Shown here in pieces: positions 49,801-56,640 of a stretch of 64,000 bases of DNA. The position numbers were made by a program, and so were the translations under genes. Origin of the DNA: Cavia porcellus (Eukaryota; Chordata; Mammalia; Rodentia; Caviidae); contig NW_026947506.1 in NCBI RefSeq assembly GCF_034190915.1, positions 36,187,748 to 36,251,747 on the forward strand, written 5' to 3'. The notes beneath the pieces are model-generated. The model saw only the letters and a list, made by a program, of their open reading frames with translations. It ran no database searches and had not been told where the DNA came from. The stretch's first letter is position 1; each line of letters starts with the position of its first letter.

Positions 49801-50463
49801 ATTCCAAGTCTTAAAAGTACCAATTGAAAGTGCCAATGTTTCATTTATGGGGCAAATTTTAACAATGTAACTGTGTTTACATTATCTGCTTTTTTCCAAG
49901 GAAAGATAGTGTATCTACTAAGGAAACATAGTAACTACTGGTTAACTGAAACTATAAGGCTTGCTCATCTCCATTCTCTCCAAGACAGTTTATCCTTCCA
50001 AAAATTAGAAATGAAAGAAACTATTAGTATTTGAGTAACTTAAAAAAAAAATACCTGCTATGATACATATGTCAATAATGAATGCCTACTCATCAAAGAA
50101 AAATAATTTCTATCATATAATATTGGCTACCCATGTGGCAATATCTCTTACAAAACAAACCCCTCTCTGAAACTACTGACCCACCAACAGAATTTATACA
50201 GGAGTTTCCTGAAGTGATAAAAAAATACCTTGATCCTTCGGTGGTGATGGCTCTGACTTATCAGGTATAGCTGAATTTGAATAAACAGCACCAGGTACTG
50301 GTCCTAAAGAAAGTGTATGATTGGAAACATCACTTAATGAAGACACAGCACTCCAGCCGGCAGAGCCTGCATCCATGTCTCCAGTCGAGACTGCCTCGGA
50401 ACTGCCTGGCTGATTCTGACAGGCTGATGGGTCTGAAGATTCAACTTTGTCAACTATGGTCAT
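25488..50463 (-). CDS. USP42: USP42, ubiquitin carboxyl-terminal hydrolase 42 (whole coding span, exons 2-16)
   Basis: A nuclear cysteine deubiquitinase of the USP (C19) family, linked in the literature to p53 stabilisation, histone H2B deubiquitination and nuclear speckles. Joining 15 coding exons gives 3987 bases: 1328 residues plus stop, against about 1324 in human as I recall. The catalytic domain covers about residues 110-410. The Cys box is [15 protein letters not shown] with Cys118, the His box is HAGHYFCYI with His369, and YQMNDSI holds Asp386. Finger CxxC pairs are Cys242/245 and Cys289/292. Residues about 410-1328 are mostly disordered: Ser/Pro-rich, then Arg/His/Ser-rich, ending in lysine blocks that fit nuclear localisation. 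The start is the first ATG in exon 2 (MTIVDK). All introns are GT-AG and all phases agree, so the gene looks functional. Confidence 0.96.
25834..26854 (-). other. USP42: USP42 intron 15
   Basis: No gene. A degenerate ID-like relic near 26340-26415 (CAGAGCACTTGCCTTG, AGGTTTCACCCC, A tail) is the only repeat I can suggest. Confidence 0.5.
26855..28303 (-). CDS. USP42: USP42 exon 15 (large Arg/Ser/His-rich exon)
   Basis: A 1449-base exon after TGGCCGGGATGCAG, ending ACTACAG|GTGAGG. It encodes 483 codons. The first part is acidic and Ser/Pro-rich. [20 protein letters not shown] then starts a long basic region with RSRSRSR-like, [10 protein letters not shown] and YYPDRYAPY segments. It ends in the lysine run [17 protein letters not shown]. 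The composition fits nuclear-speckle-type disordered regions. Long antisense open frames here are shadows. Confidence 0.95.
28304..29744 (-). other. USP42: USP42 intron 14
   Basis: About 1.4 kb with no gene or clear repeat. The open frame at 28856-29263 (minus) has no recognisable motif. Confidence 0.5.
29745..29839 (-). CDS. USP42: USP42 exon 14
   Basis: 95 bases after TTTATTGTAG, encoding [31 protein letters not shown] and a split Ser codon. Ends ACAAG|GTAAAG. Confidence 0.93.
29955..30671 (-). CDS. USP42: USP42 exon 13 (Ser/Asn/Pro-rich linker)
   Basis: 717 bases (239 codons) after CCCTTGCAG. Begins [20 protein letters not shown] and contains [17 protein letters not shown], the acidic [14 protein letters not shown], and [14 protein letters not shown]. 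Donor is AAAG|GTGAGT. No known fold; probably a regulatory linker after the catalytic domain. Confidence 0.95.
30672..31942 (-). other. USP42: USP42 intron 12
   Basis: About 1.3 kb, no gene. A short GCC-repeat patch (CTGCCGCCGCCGCCC) sits at 31038-31052; otherwise nothing recognised. Confidence 0.5.
31943..32096 (-). CDS. USP42: USP42 exon 12
   Basis: 154 bases after TTTCTCCAG. Encodes [40 protein letters not shown] and [11 protein letters not shown], immediately after the catalytic domain. Donor is AAG|GTAACA. Confidence 0.94.
32097..33304 (-). other. USP42: USP42 intron 11
   Basis: About 1.2 kb. Contains a degenerate ID near 32740-32820; no gene. Confidence 0.5.
32738..32822 (+). repeat. 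Degenerate ID SINE
   Basis: GGGGGCTGTGGTGTGGCTCA followed by AGGTTCTATTCCCAG and an A-rich tail. Confidence 0.65.
33305..33405 (-). CDS. USP42: USP42 exon 11 (third catalytic residue)
   Basis: 101 bases after CTTTTGCAG. Encodes [20 protein letters not shown] and [13 protein letters not shown]. It contains the Asn-Asp pair with Asp386 completing the triad, and the final strand of the USP domain. Confidence 0.95.
33597..33737 (-). CDS. USP42: USP42 exon 10 (His box)
   Basis: 141 bases after TTTGTTTAG. Encodes [20 protein letters not shown] through [11 protein letters not shown]. The GHY histidine (His369) is the catalytic base. Donor is AAA|GTAAGC. Confidence 0.96.
33873..33984 (-). CDS. USP42: USP42 exon 9
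   Basis: 112 bases. Encodes [28 protein letters not shown] and GGKIAK, the LKRF strand typical of USP domains. The 3' splice site is the less common GAAG rather than CAG. Confidence 0.93.
34145..34320 (+). repeat. B1-type SINE (7SL-derived)
   Basis: GGAGGCTGAGGCAGGAGGA, then CCCTGTCTCAAAAACC: the B1/Alu-like core and end. Confidence 0.8.
34424..34512 (+). repeat. ID SINE with long poly-A
   Basis: GGGTTGGGTAGCTCAGAGGT, TCAGTTCAATCCCCAGCAAT and a run of more than 20 A. Confidence 0.85.
35242..35324 (-). CDS. USP42: USP42 exon 8 (second finger CxxC)
   Basis: 83 bases after TTTCCTCCCAG. Encodes [20 protein letters not shown] and ENSYKCSK. With exon 9 it completes the Cys289/292 pair of the USP zinc-ribbon fingers. 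Confidence 0.95.
35440..35625 (+). repeat. B1-dID dimeric SINE
   Basis: A B1 half (GGTGTGTGTTTCCAGCTACT, GACAGAGGCAGGA) is joined to an ID half (GCCCTGGGTTCAATCCCACA) with a (CAAA) tail. Confidence 0.75.
35880..36065 (-). repeat. B1-dID dimeric SINE, inverted
   Basis: Reverse ID half (GAATCCAGGGCCTTCATACT, GAGCTATATTCCCAGG), then reverse B1 half (AGGGTCTCACTAAGTTGCCC, CTCCTGCCTCAGCTTCCCAG). Confidence 0.85.
36403..36473 (-). CDS. USP42: USP42 exon 7 (first finger CxxC)
   Basis: 71 bases after TTTTATTTCAG. Encodes [20 protein letters not shown] and LEIK, including the Cys242/245 pair and the DPYLDI motif typical of USP domains. Confidence 0.95.
36474..37162 (-). other. USP42: USP42 intron 6
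   Basis: AT-rich, about 0.7 kb, nothing recognised. Confidence 0.5.
37163..37230 (-). CDS. USP42: USP42 exon 6
   Basis: 68 bases after TCTTTTTCAG. Encodes [20 protein letters not shown] and SR. Donor is GAG|GTAAGT. Confidence 0.95.
37336..37430 (+). repeat. ID SINE with target-site duplications
   Basis: CCAGGGCTAAGCTAAAAGCT to a C-run and poly-A. Flanks AAGAATTCAGAGAGG (37321-37335) and AATGAATTTAGAGAGG (37431-37446) are near-identical. Confidence 0.88.
37447..38195 (-). other. USP42: Right part of USP42 intron 5
   Basis: About 0.75 kb without gene or recognised repeat. Confidence 0.5.
38196..38298 (-). CDS. USP42: USP42 exon 5
   Basis: 103 bases after AAATTTATAG. Encodes [20 protein letters not shown] and [13 protein letters not shown], containing the QEDAHEFL motif conserved in USP domains. 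Confidence 0.96.
39220..39308 (+). repeat. ID SINE
   Basis: GGGCTGGGGACATAGCTTAG, GGGTTCAATCTTGGTAC, poly-A. Confidence 0.85.
39376..39480 (+). repeat. B1-type SINE
   Basis: GCTTGGTGTGGTGGTGCAAG, CCTGTAATCCCAGACTGGAA, AGTTTGAGGCCACCCTGGGC. Confidence 0.85.
39552..39640 (+). repeat. B1-type SINE, 5'-truncated
   Basis: GGCAGGAGGATCATCGTAAG to GAGACCCAGTCTCAAAAAAA. Confidence 0.75.
40085..40190 (+). repeat. B1-type SINE fragment
   Basis: AGCCAGACATGACAGTGCAT, CAGTCCCGATTACCCAGGAA, GCTGAGGTAGAGATCGCTTG. Confidence 0.75.
40232..40342 (-). CDS. USP42: USP42 exon 4
   Basis: 111 bases after GTATCTTTCAG. Encodes [20 protein letters not shown] and [16 protein letters not shown]. Donor is CAAC|GTAAGT. 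Confidence 0.96.
40490..40620. repeat. MIR relic
   Basis: The segment AGGCTCAGAGTTAAAAAACT and GCCCAATGTTACAAAG follows the MIR core pattern (as remembered). Heavily diverged. Confidence 0.45.
40829..40942 (+). mobile_element. Very short L1 3' end
   Basis: Ends GTTTTGTTTTATTCTCTTT plus poly-A, as do the other L1 ends in this window. Flanks AAAACATTATG and AAAACATAATG differ by one base and may be target duplications. Confidence 0.65.
41150..41700 (+). repeat. Ancient L1 (L1M/HAL1-like) ORF1 fragment
   Basis: CATCAGTGAATCTGAAGACA and ATCAGTGAGCTGTGGGAAAA match the region of old L1 ORF1 I remember. Many stops. Confidence 0.55.
41745..41845 (+). repeat. ID SINE
   Basis: AGGAATATAGCTCAGAGGCA, CAGTTCGATTCCTGGAACT. 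Confidence 0.82.
42130..42830. other. Possible LTR-derived stretch, unassigned
   Basis: About 700 bases of higher GC in an AT-rich intron. It includes GCAGCCCCCTGCCCAAAATG and CTATAAATACATTAAAATA, which resemble LTR promoter/poly-A regions. No matching ends were found. Confidence 0.3.
42840..43440 (+). repeat. Ancient L1 5' UTR
   Basis: GC-rich. Repeated GAGAGCCTGGACTTC and GAGAACCTGGACTTC phrases and CAGACACCAAGGAATGAAAT fit old L1M 5' regions. It precedes ORF2-derived DNA on the same strand. Confidence 0.6.
43800..43992 (+). repeat. B1-dID dimeric SINE
   Basis: B1 half (GTGGTATGCACACCTGTAAA) plus ID half (GTTGGTGATATAGCTCAGTG, CCCTGGGTCAGTTCTC). Confidence 0.8.
44331..44536 (+). repeat. 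B1-dID dimeric SINE
   Basis: B1 half (CAACTATCTGGGAGGCATAA, TGAACCCAGCCTTGG) plus ID half (GGCCCTGGGTTCAACTGTCA) and poly-A. Confidence 0.82.
44820..44905 (+). repeat. ID SINE, short form
   Basis: ACCAGGGATATAGCTCAGTG, CAGTTTAATTCCCAGAACT, A-rich tail. The middle is shortened. Confidence 0.8.
45480..46258. repeat. Direct repeat pair, about 95 bases, 684 apart
   Basis: The sequence from about 45483 (GACAGTGCAGAAAAGCAAAA) to 45577 recurs at about 46168-46258 (GACAGTACAAAAAAGCAAAA) with few differences. Both run through CTCTTGAACAGATATGGGAC. Confidence 0.85.
47108..47190 (+). repeat. ID SINE
   Basis: ACTAGGGGTGTAGCTCAGCA, GGGTTCAATTCCCAGCACAA. It resembles the squirrel-type ID with GTAGAGCACTTGCC. 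Confidence 0.85.
47434..47634 (-). CDS. USP42: USP42 exon 3 (catalytic Cys box)
   Basis: 201 bases after ATTTTTGTAG. Encodes [60 protein letters not shown] and SHEHSKT. Cys118 in GNTCFAN is the nucleophile. Donor is ACAT|GTAAGT. Confidence 0.97.
48153..48318 (+). repeat. B1-type SINE
   Basis: GTTGGGCATGGTGGTGCACA, TGTAATCCCAGCACTCAGGA, GAAACCCTGTCTTAAAAAGA. A tandemly doubled GCCTGGGCTACAAAGTGAG / GCCTGAACTGCACAGTGA segment is visible. Confidence 0.9.
48445..48612 (+). repeat. B1-dID dimeric SINE
   Basis: B1 half with CTGTAATCCCTGAGGCTGAG and GCAAGATCCTGTCTG, then ID half with CCTGGGTTCAATCCCTGATA. Confidence 0.8.
48656..48740 (-). repeat. ID SINE, inverted, with target-site duplications
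   Basis: GGTACCAGGAATTGAACTCA, GCCACTGAGCTACATTCCCG. Perfect duplications TTGACTAGATTT at 48644-48655 and 48741-48752. Confidence 0.93.
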
Positions 50464-50472
50464 TGTTCAACT
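50229..50472 (-). CDS. USP42: USP42 exon 2 (start codon ATG at 50463-50461)
   Basis: 244 bases after TGATTTTTGCAG. Nine bases of 5' UTR (AGTTGAACA) precede the ATG. Encodes [40 protein letters not shown] and on to KDQ, a Ser-rich disordered N-terminus of 78 residues. Donor is CAAG|GTATTT. The start matches the human protein start I recall, and AACAATGA has an A at -3. Confidence 0.95.
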
Positions 50473-50629
50473 CTGCAAAAATCAAGAAGCACACATCTGT
50501 TTCAAAAAGGGAGAAAAGTAATCTACTCACCTTGCCATTTGATTTTGGAATGTTTTCTAGCCATTTTAAATTATTTTCCAGAAAATCATCCAAATATAAA
50601 ACAATGACTTCTCTCTTTCTCTCGCTTTC

Positions 50630-50724
50630 CTTTTTGTTTTTGGTAGTATTGGGAGTTAAACCTACATGTGTCACTCAGGCCAATCAAGCACTCTGCCCCT
50701 GAACTACATCCTCAGCTCTCTATC
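50630..50724 (-). repeat. ID SINE, inverted, degenerate
   Basis: TTGGTAGTATTGGGAGTTAA, CCCCTGAACTACATCCTCAG. Confidence 0.75.
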
Positions 50725-50804
50725 ACCTTTTAGTAATTTTCTTAGGACATTTAGAATCATGTTAATTCAAAAATGTCAATAATTTTATTTCAGAATCTTG
50801 CATT

Positions 50805-50901
50805 TTTCAGCGGCATAAGTGCCTGCCTTGCAAGCAGGCAGTCATGAGTTCGATCCCCGGTACCGATAAAAAAGAAAAAGACAAAAAAAAAAAAAAAAAA
50901 A
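50805..50901 (+). repeat. 5'-truncated ID SINE with target-site duplications
   Basis: Starts inside the A box (CAGCGGCATAAGTGCC) and runs through CATGAGTTCGATCCCCGGTA. Duplications AGAATCTTGCATT at 50792-50804 and 50902-50914 show that it inserted already truncated. Confidence 0.9.
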
Positions 50902-51134
50902 AGAATCTTGCATTCCATGTCTCCTAAAAGTATGTTTCAGTTTTTAATCTGGTACTTCCAATTTCCAATTCTATATACACTCATATTTACTAAGTACCTA
51001 CTTCTACCTTTCGGTTTAACACTACGAACTGTTACTGATACAGCTAAATTACCAGTTCACATATACTTTCTCAGAGAAAAATCTTGACAACACAAAGAGC
51101 AAAAGTAGCTTTTATTTTGAGCCTAAAGTCCAAA

Positions 51135-51260
51135 ATAAGAATGGGGCATGATGGTATACTCTATAATACTAGCACCAACTGAGACCAGCCTGCGCTATGT
51201 AGGAAATTCAAGGCCAGCCTGGAACATGCAGTAAGATCCTGTCTCAAAACAACAAAAAAG
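51135..51260 (+). repeat. B1-type SINE
   Basis: GGGGCATGATGGTATACTCT, AAGGCCAGCCTGGAACATGC, AGATCCTGTCTCAAAACAAC. The A-rich middle is shortened. Confidence 0.82.
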
Positions 51261-51469
51261 ATAAAATGACATTGTATGAAATACATCACACTCTAAAGAA
51301 ATTATAATTATAGAAAGTCTCATCTTCGGAACAAACTTTTTTCTGAAGAGATTCATTTATATGGTATTACAACTTCTTAAAACTTGTAGGACAAAAACAT
51401 AAATACAAGTTACAAAAGTACTTAATTACAATTTTCTCTCTGAATCCTATTTTAAAGTTACTAATTAAA

Positions 51470-51605
51470 CACTGTGCTGGGTATCGTGTTAATTGATAGG
51501 CAAATATTAACTTGTTTAATTTTCATAACGACACTATGAAATCAGACAATAATCCACAGGGTCTATAAAATGAAGCAATTATAGTTCAAACTAGTCAGCG
51601 ACTAA
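51470..51605 (+). repeat. MIR relic
   Basis: CACTGTGCTGGGTATCGTGT, TTTAATTTTCATAACGACAC, TATGAAATCAGACAATAATC: the MIR core pattern, diverged. Confidence 0.65.
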
Positions 51606-51799
51606 GACCAGGAGAAACCTCCTAGCTAGACCACCTATCCAACAGAGTACTTTTAGTGATGCTTCCAAAACTGCCTACGTGGCCAAATCCAGGTGTGCCA
51701 CTACCTGCAGAAAACCCTTTGGGAGTGCCCCGGCCGCCCAAGCACAGTGCTTTCTCCCAACACCTACACTTGGCACTCTGACCTAGTGACCTCCAACGT

Positions 51800-52145
51800 T
51801 TCGCGTGTCATGTTCCCTCCATACAGAGTTCATGTTTAGTCCCTGCTCTCTCTGGACTGTGCACATGCTATTCTTTATCTACTCTCCTCCTTGTCTTTCC
51901 CCCTCTGACCAGTTAACTCTTCTACTCAACTTAAAATTCATTTCCTCTAGGACCCTTTCCCAATAAATCCTTTCCCTAAGATTGAGTTGGAAACCCTCCT
52001 AAAAGCTTCTCCAGCACCCTCTGCTGATTTCTATGGCAGCCCTTCAGTATTTATAGCTCTTTTACTTGGTGATCTCTATTATGCTTTTATATCTCCTGAC
52101 CTGGTGTAGAGAAAGCTTCTCACACGTATTCAACAAATGAATGAA
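51800..52145 (+). repeat. L2 3'-end relic
   Basis: The phrase order AGGACCCTTTCCCAATAAA, then CACACGTATTCAACAAATGA and ATGAACAG, resembles the L2 3' end. Confidence 0.5.
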
Positions 52146-52149
52146 CAGA

Positions 52150-52260
52150 TATTCTGGAAAGAAGTAACCAGCATTTGTTTTTTAGTACCAGCTTATGCTG
52201 AGTAATTTATATACAGCACCTCATTTAATCCTTTAAAAACCTGCACTCCACATATGCTGA
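52150..52260 (+). repeat. MIR relic
   Basis: AGCTTATGCTGAGTAATTTA, TACAGCACCTCATTTAATCC. Confidence 0.6.
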
Positions 52261-52735
52261 AGTTTGAGTTGCCTTTAAAATATCCATGTATTTCTCACTT
52301 CAGCAAACACTACTGTGTACTTGCTGCTCACAGTAAGTTGGCAAAAAAAAAAAAAAAAAAAAAACAGCACTAAAGCAAGACTATCACTGAAAAAGTAAAA
52401 CCTTAAAAGTTTGGGACACTACTGTACACACAGACAAGAAAATGTTAGTTACATCTCATACTAAAATAAATGATTTAAAGCTTTAATTGAAACTGTAAGA
52501 CTGTTATTCACAAAGAAAGATTGAGTCTTTCTAAAAAGTTCACACTCTCCTCACCTAATGGTCAGCAGATATTATGGAAATGTGGGGACAGGAGTTAGAA
52601 AACAAAAAAGAGGGCAAAAAAAGGAATGGAAAAAAGTGACAAAAACATTAATCTAGCCTTATTTACAATAATATAAAATAGCAGCAAAATATTGCTTTTT
52701 CCTGAGGTAAACATTACTTTCATACAATGATTAAC

Positions 52736-52850
52736 AAAAAGCTCAGCAGCATAAGCGCCTGCCTTGCTAGCAAGCAGTTAGTTGTGAGTTCGATCCCCAG
52801 TACTGATAAAAAAGAAAAAAACAAAAATGAAAAAAAAAAAGAACGAAAGA
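52736..52850 (+). repeat. 5'-truncated ID SINE
   Basis: Starts GCTCAGCAGCATAAGCGCCT within the A box. B box GTGAGTTCGATCCCCAGTAC, then a GATAAAAAAGAAAAAAAC tail shared with the 50805 copy. Confidence 0.82.
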
Positions 52851-54720
52851 AAGAAAACCACTCTTAAATGGAAAAAAAATTAAAGGAAAATACAATTTGT
52901 CAGTGATCATATTGGTATTATAAGGTTGGAAATACAAACAAAATTAATTCATTTGTATATTCAACCAAAGAAATCTTAAACTATCAGGTATCAAGCTAAA
53001 TTCCATTTGACACAGAGATAACCTTTCTTACAACCAATGTTAAGATTCAAACAGTTCCACATTCTTTACTGGTAGTAAGGCTTCTAAATACTGCTATAAA
53101 TATCAAGACTTTTAAACAACTACTTCAATTAAAAGTTTAACATTCCTCTCAACACTTTCTAAAGATATACCAAGTTACAAGAGCATGTTTTAAAAAACGA
53201 GAACATGAATCAAAGTTTGACGCAAGTTGAAGAATGAGACGAATCAATTTCACAAATGTTTCCTTTCAGTACAATCTTTTATCCAACGGCCTTAAAACCC
53301 CTAGTCCCTTACACAAGGGTATATATTTTATGATGACCAAATGCTAGAATGTATTATTCATTTTTCGTTTTTAAGAGTACGACTATTTAAACAAACATTG
53401 TGGCACTCCATCTCATTGTGGCACTGAAATACATATCAACACATTTAAACAGAAACTGTTACATTCTAGTTCTTCATAAACAACGTAATCCAGGTTTTCG
53501 CACCATTTCCGTTTTATGAGAGCCAGAGTTTTAAAAGGACACAGCCTGGATTTTAATTATAGTTAAATAAACAAAAGACGATTAGCATTAAACCTTTACA
53601 AACCAGTTAACATTCATTCAATGATACAGAAAAGAAAGTGAAACTGACCCTAAGTAAAAACAAATAAGCGAAGCACCAGCTATCACTATTCATAATCCCT
53701 GTGCACTTTGAATGAGTGGCAAAGTAAGAAGTGATCTTTTAGACTCCAAAAACCTGCGTGAGAACCTGCAAAACGGTTGCTTCTTTGAAAGAGGCGTCAA
53801 CAACACAGTTTTTCAACCACTTTCACTACTACAGGAGTATATTTACTTGGAATAACCAACACGTTTTCCCATAAACAAGAAAGTCCTAAGCCTCCCACTA
53901 AAATATAAGAGCTTTCCAACAAAAGTAATCTCAACTACATTCATTGTAGAGATTAAAGTCCTACATGATAAAACTTCTAGATGCTCCTCCGAACTACCCC
54001 CACACCCGCAGCCTCCTTTCCAGGTAAGTTGGCTCTTCCTGCCCGTAAGATAAAGAGCGCCAGGAAGGCACACATGCTTTCGGGGACACGCCGCCCGCCA
54101 ACCCGCCTGCCTCCCCTCCGTGCTCGCCTCGCCCGGCGTGGGCAGCTCGGACACCAGGCGTGGACCCACATGGGGGATCCCGCGCGGGCTGCCGGGCAGA
54201 GGGCGCCCCGAGTGGGAAAGTTAGCTCGGGGTAGGGACGCGGTGGGGGCGGGGAGGCCGGCCCCGGGCTCCGGGGACGGGTGGTGGCAGCCACGCGGGGG
54301 GCGGCGGGCGACCGCGCCAGCACACGCCCACCCCAGCCCGCAGCCGGGAGCCCGCCCGGCCGCTCCGGGGCAGCCCGCTATCCCGCCGACTGGCCGGCCG
54401 AGGGGGCGGGATAGGGCCCGCGGGGGCGGGAGCGCCGTGTCTATGGCAACCGGGGGTCCGGCCTGCCCGTGCCCCCCGCGCTCCCCGCGCCCGCCCACCG
54501 CCGCGGCTGCCGCCCCCTTCTCGCGGCCTGGCCCGTCCACACCGCAGCGAGCTTCTCCCCGGCGCGGCGGGGTCCCGGGCGGCCCGCGACTGCGGAGGGG
54601 GCGGCGGGCGAGGGGCTGCGCCGGCCGAAGGGCGGCCGGGCCGACAGCGGCCGAGGCGAGCGGGGCGCGCGGCGAGCCGCACGCCGGCCTGCGGCAGGCG
54701 GGAAGGAGGCGGGCGCTTAC

Positions 54721-54900
54721 CTAACCCGGCTCGGCGCTCGCTCCATCCCCCTCGGCCGCCGCCGCCGCCGCACACAGCCCAGCCGCCCGGCGGGGGACAA
54801 TGACGTGCCTCCATCCGGGCACCGCCGCCGCCGCCTCCGGGTCAGCGCCGCGCCCGTAGCGCCCCCGCCGGGCCGCCAGGGGGCGCGATAGGGCCGCGTC
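54721..54900 (-). other. USP42: USP42 exon 1 (non-coding)
   Basis: The minus strand shows GGGTTAG|GTAAGCGCC, a strong donor at 54721/54720, inside the CpG island. The next 3' splice site in the right phase of the gene is exon 2 at 50472. The transcription start is not fixed by sequence; the right end is approximate. Confidence 0.65.
54873..54886 (+). promoter_or_regulatory. CTCF-type motif
   Basis: CCGCCAGGGGGCGC closely matches the CTCF core consensus (CCASYAGRKGGCRC type). It lies near the predicted USP42 start. Confidence 0.6.
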
Positions 54901-55139
54901 TGCACGCGCCGCCGCCGCCCAGGGGCGGTCTTAAGAGAGGTTAGGCGCGCAGCTAACGGGCCCGGAGAGCGCGGGCGGGGCCGCCGCTGAAGGACGGCGG
55001 GCGCAAGTCTGGTTGAGCGCGTCAGCAGAGCGCCGGCCGCCGACCGAAGAAGCGCACTGATTGGCTGAGCGAGCGGCGGCGCGGGGAGGAGCAAGGCAGG
55101 GCCTCTTCCGCCCGGCGATTCAGGGAATAGTTGTGCGGT

Positions 55140-55261
55140 GGCCTTGGCTGCAGTCCTCGTTTCGAGCTCTCAGGCCGCGGAGTCGCAGTCCCAGCCCCTG
55201 AAAAGCAACAGGCTCGATGCAGACGTCTTCCCACTCGTGTGCTTCGCCCTCCGCGAGTGCG
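55140..55261 (+). other. Possible first exon of a divergent transcript
   Basis: A good donor, GAGTGCG|GTGAGCGAC, lies at 55261/55262 on the plus strand, opposite to USP42 and within the same CpG island. Any product would probably be a non-coding promoter-upstream transcript. There is no evidence of a partner exon. Confidence 0.25.
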
Positions 55262-56519
55262 GTGAGCGACGAGGGCCTTGTGGTCTGCGGGACCCGGCCG
55301 CTGTTCGACAGGCTGCACGCAGTATTCCAGGAAGGGGAGACTCTTGAATGTGACTACAGAAAGGCGCAGACCCCTGTTTACCCCGCCAAGAGTTCACTCC
55401 TAATTCTAGCTTTCTGCAGTCTTTGAGGGCAAGTGGACGGATTCTTTCACCCCAGAACTAGTCATACTTAAGACTACTAATTGGTCGTTGACCACAAGAT
55501 CCAACAGAACTGATTCATGTTCATATCTCCCCTCCATACCTCCGACTCCTGTCTCCATCTCCTGCCTGCTTTGATTAAGCATATGATGCTGACTGTGGTC
55601 TCCCTGTCTGTCTGCATTTTTCCTTCCCTAGATGATCCATCACATGGCTAAACCAGGGAATGTGGTCCACACCCTACCCAAGTTAATCTTTACTCTTACC
55701 AGCCTGTTCTGACAGTCTCCTCTCCCTTCCTGATACTCAGATTCTGCATTCATGTTCTGGGTAACATGATCTTTCAGAACCACAGGTCAGAGCCTTCCTG
55801 CGCCCAAAAAATAAGAGTGTGAACTCCTTAACCTTATGTTGACAGGCCCAAGTTGCTTTTTTTTTTTTTTTAATGTGTTCCAGCCATAAACGGTTTCCTA
55901 AGAACCTCAGTACCAGCCCACTCCTACACATGCTGATAGAAAGCCTATCTATTCCTCCTCTTCCACGCTGCTCTTTCTGAGCGCTCCAATCATTACTTCC
56001 ACTATAGCATGGTTTTAAAGTATCAATTACGTATTTGGAGCACAAGCATGTTGAGGAAACAAAAGGGGGAGGAGTAAAATTTAATCCTCCAAAGTTCACT
56101 GACCACTTTCAGCATTAACATCACAACTCTCTTCATAAAGAATAGTTATGGAATTTTGCCTTCACAGCCCTTTCAACATTAAGAGATTTTTGAGAAGGCA
56201 ACAATCAGCAGTGCACTCAGTAAACCTCCTTCCCTTTTCCGAACAACTCTCAGCGATTAAATCCGAATGCTTAAAGAACTGGAGCCAAATGCTTCATATT
56301 TGTCTCAACTTTCTGATCTTTCAAAATGTTTCCTTTGGAAGTCACATTAGAAGTTTGATGTTTGATTTCATTTTACATTTCACAAGTCTATTGACAAATT
56401 GCCTCTTCCAAGATCCCCTTAAAAACCTTATCAACTGGCATGCCTTGGCTCCTCTCTACCGTGCTATCCTGCTGTTGGCCCTCCACTTTTCCCCTTCACA
56501 AAAGACAAGATAACCACTG

Positions 56520-56640
56520 TTGATTTCCTATTATCTTGTTTTGAAGTACTGTATCACTCGCATTGTTCTACGCTGATTAGCTTTATTCTGTTTGGTTTGG
56601 TTTTATTCCCTTTAAAATTAAACAAACTTTATTAGGGTGC
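56520..56640 (+). repeat. L1 3'-end-like fragment
   Basis: Shares TTATTCTGTTTGGTTTGGTT and TTTATTCCCTTTAAAATT with the L1 ends at 12531 and 40942. Confidence 0.45.

Larger units (their letters stand above)
47635..50228 (-). other. USP42: USP42 intron 2
   Basis: About 2.6 kb with two B1-type SINEs and an inverted ID. No gene. Confidence 0.5.
50473..54720 (-). other. USP42: USP42 intron 1
   Basis: About 4.25 kb joining the CpG-island exon to the start-codon exon. Holds several SINEs and MIR/L2 relics; no gene. Confidence 0.6.
54050..55320. promoter_or_regulatory. USP42: CpG island and USP42 promoter
   Basis: A dense GC/CpG block in an AT-rich region, with many GGGCGG-type Sp sites. It also has an inverted CCAAT box at 55060-55064, an ETS-like CTTCCG at 55105-55110, a CRE-like TGACGT at 54801-54806 and a CTCF-type motif at 54873-54886. 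USP42 would start within about 54760-54950 and read leftward. No TATA box is seen. The long open frames here arise from the GC content. Confidence 0.85.

Noticed and set aside
53981..54814. Long open frames (247 and 197 codons) in the CpG island
   Set aside because: High GC removes stop codons by chance. The Arg/Ala/Pro/Gly-rich translations on both strands have no domain, and the area is the USP42 promoter and first exon.
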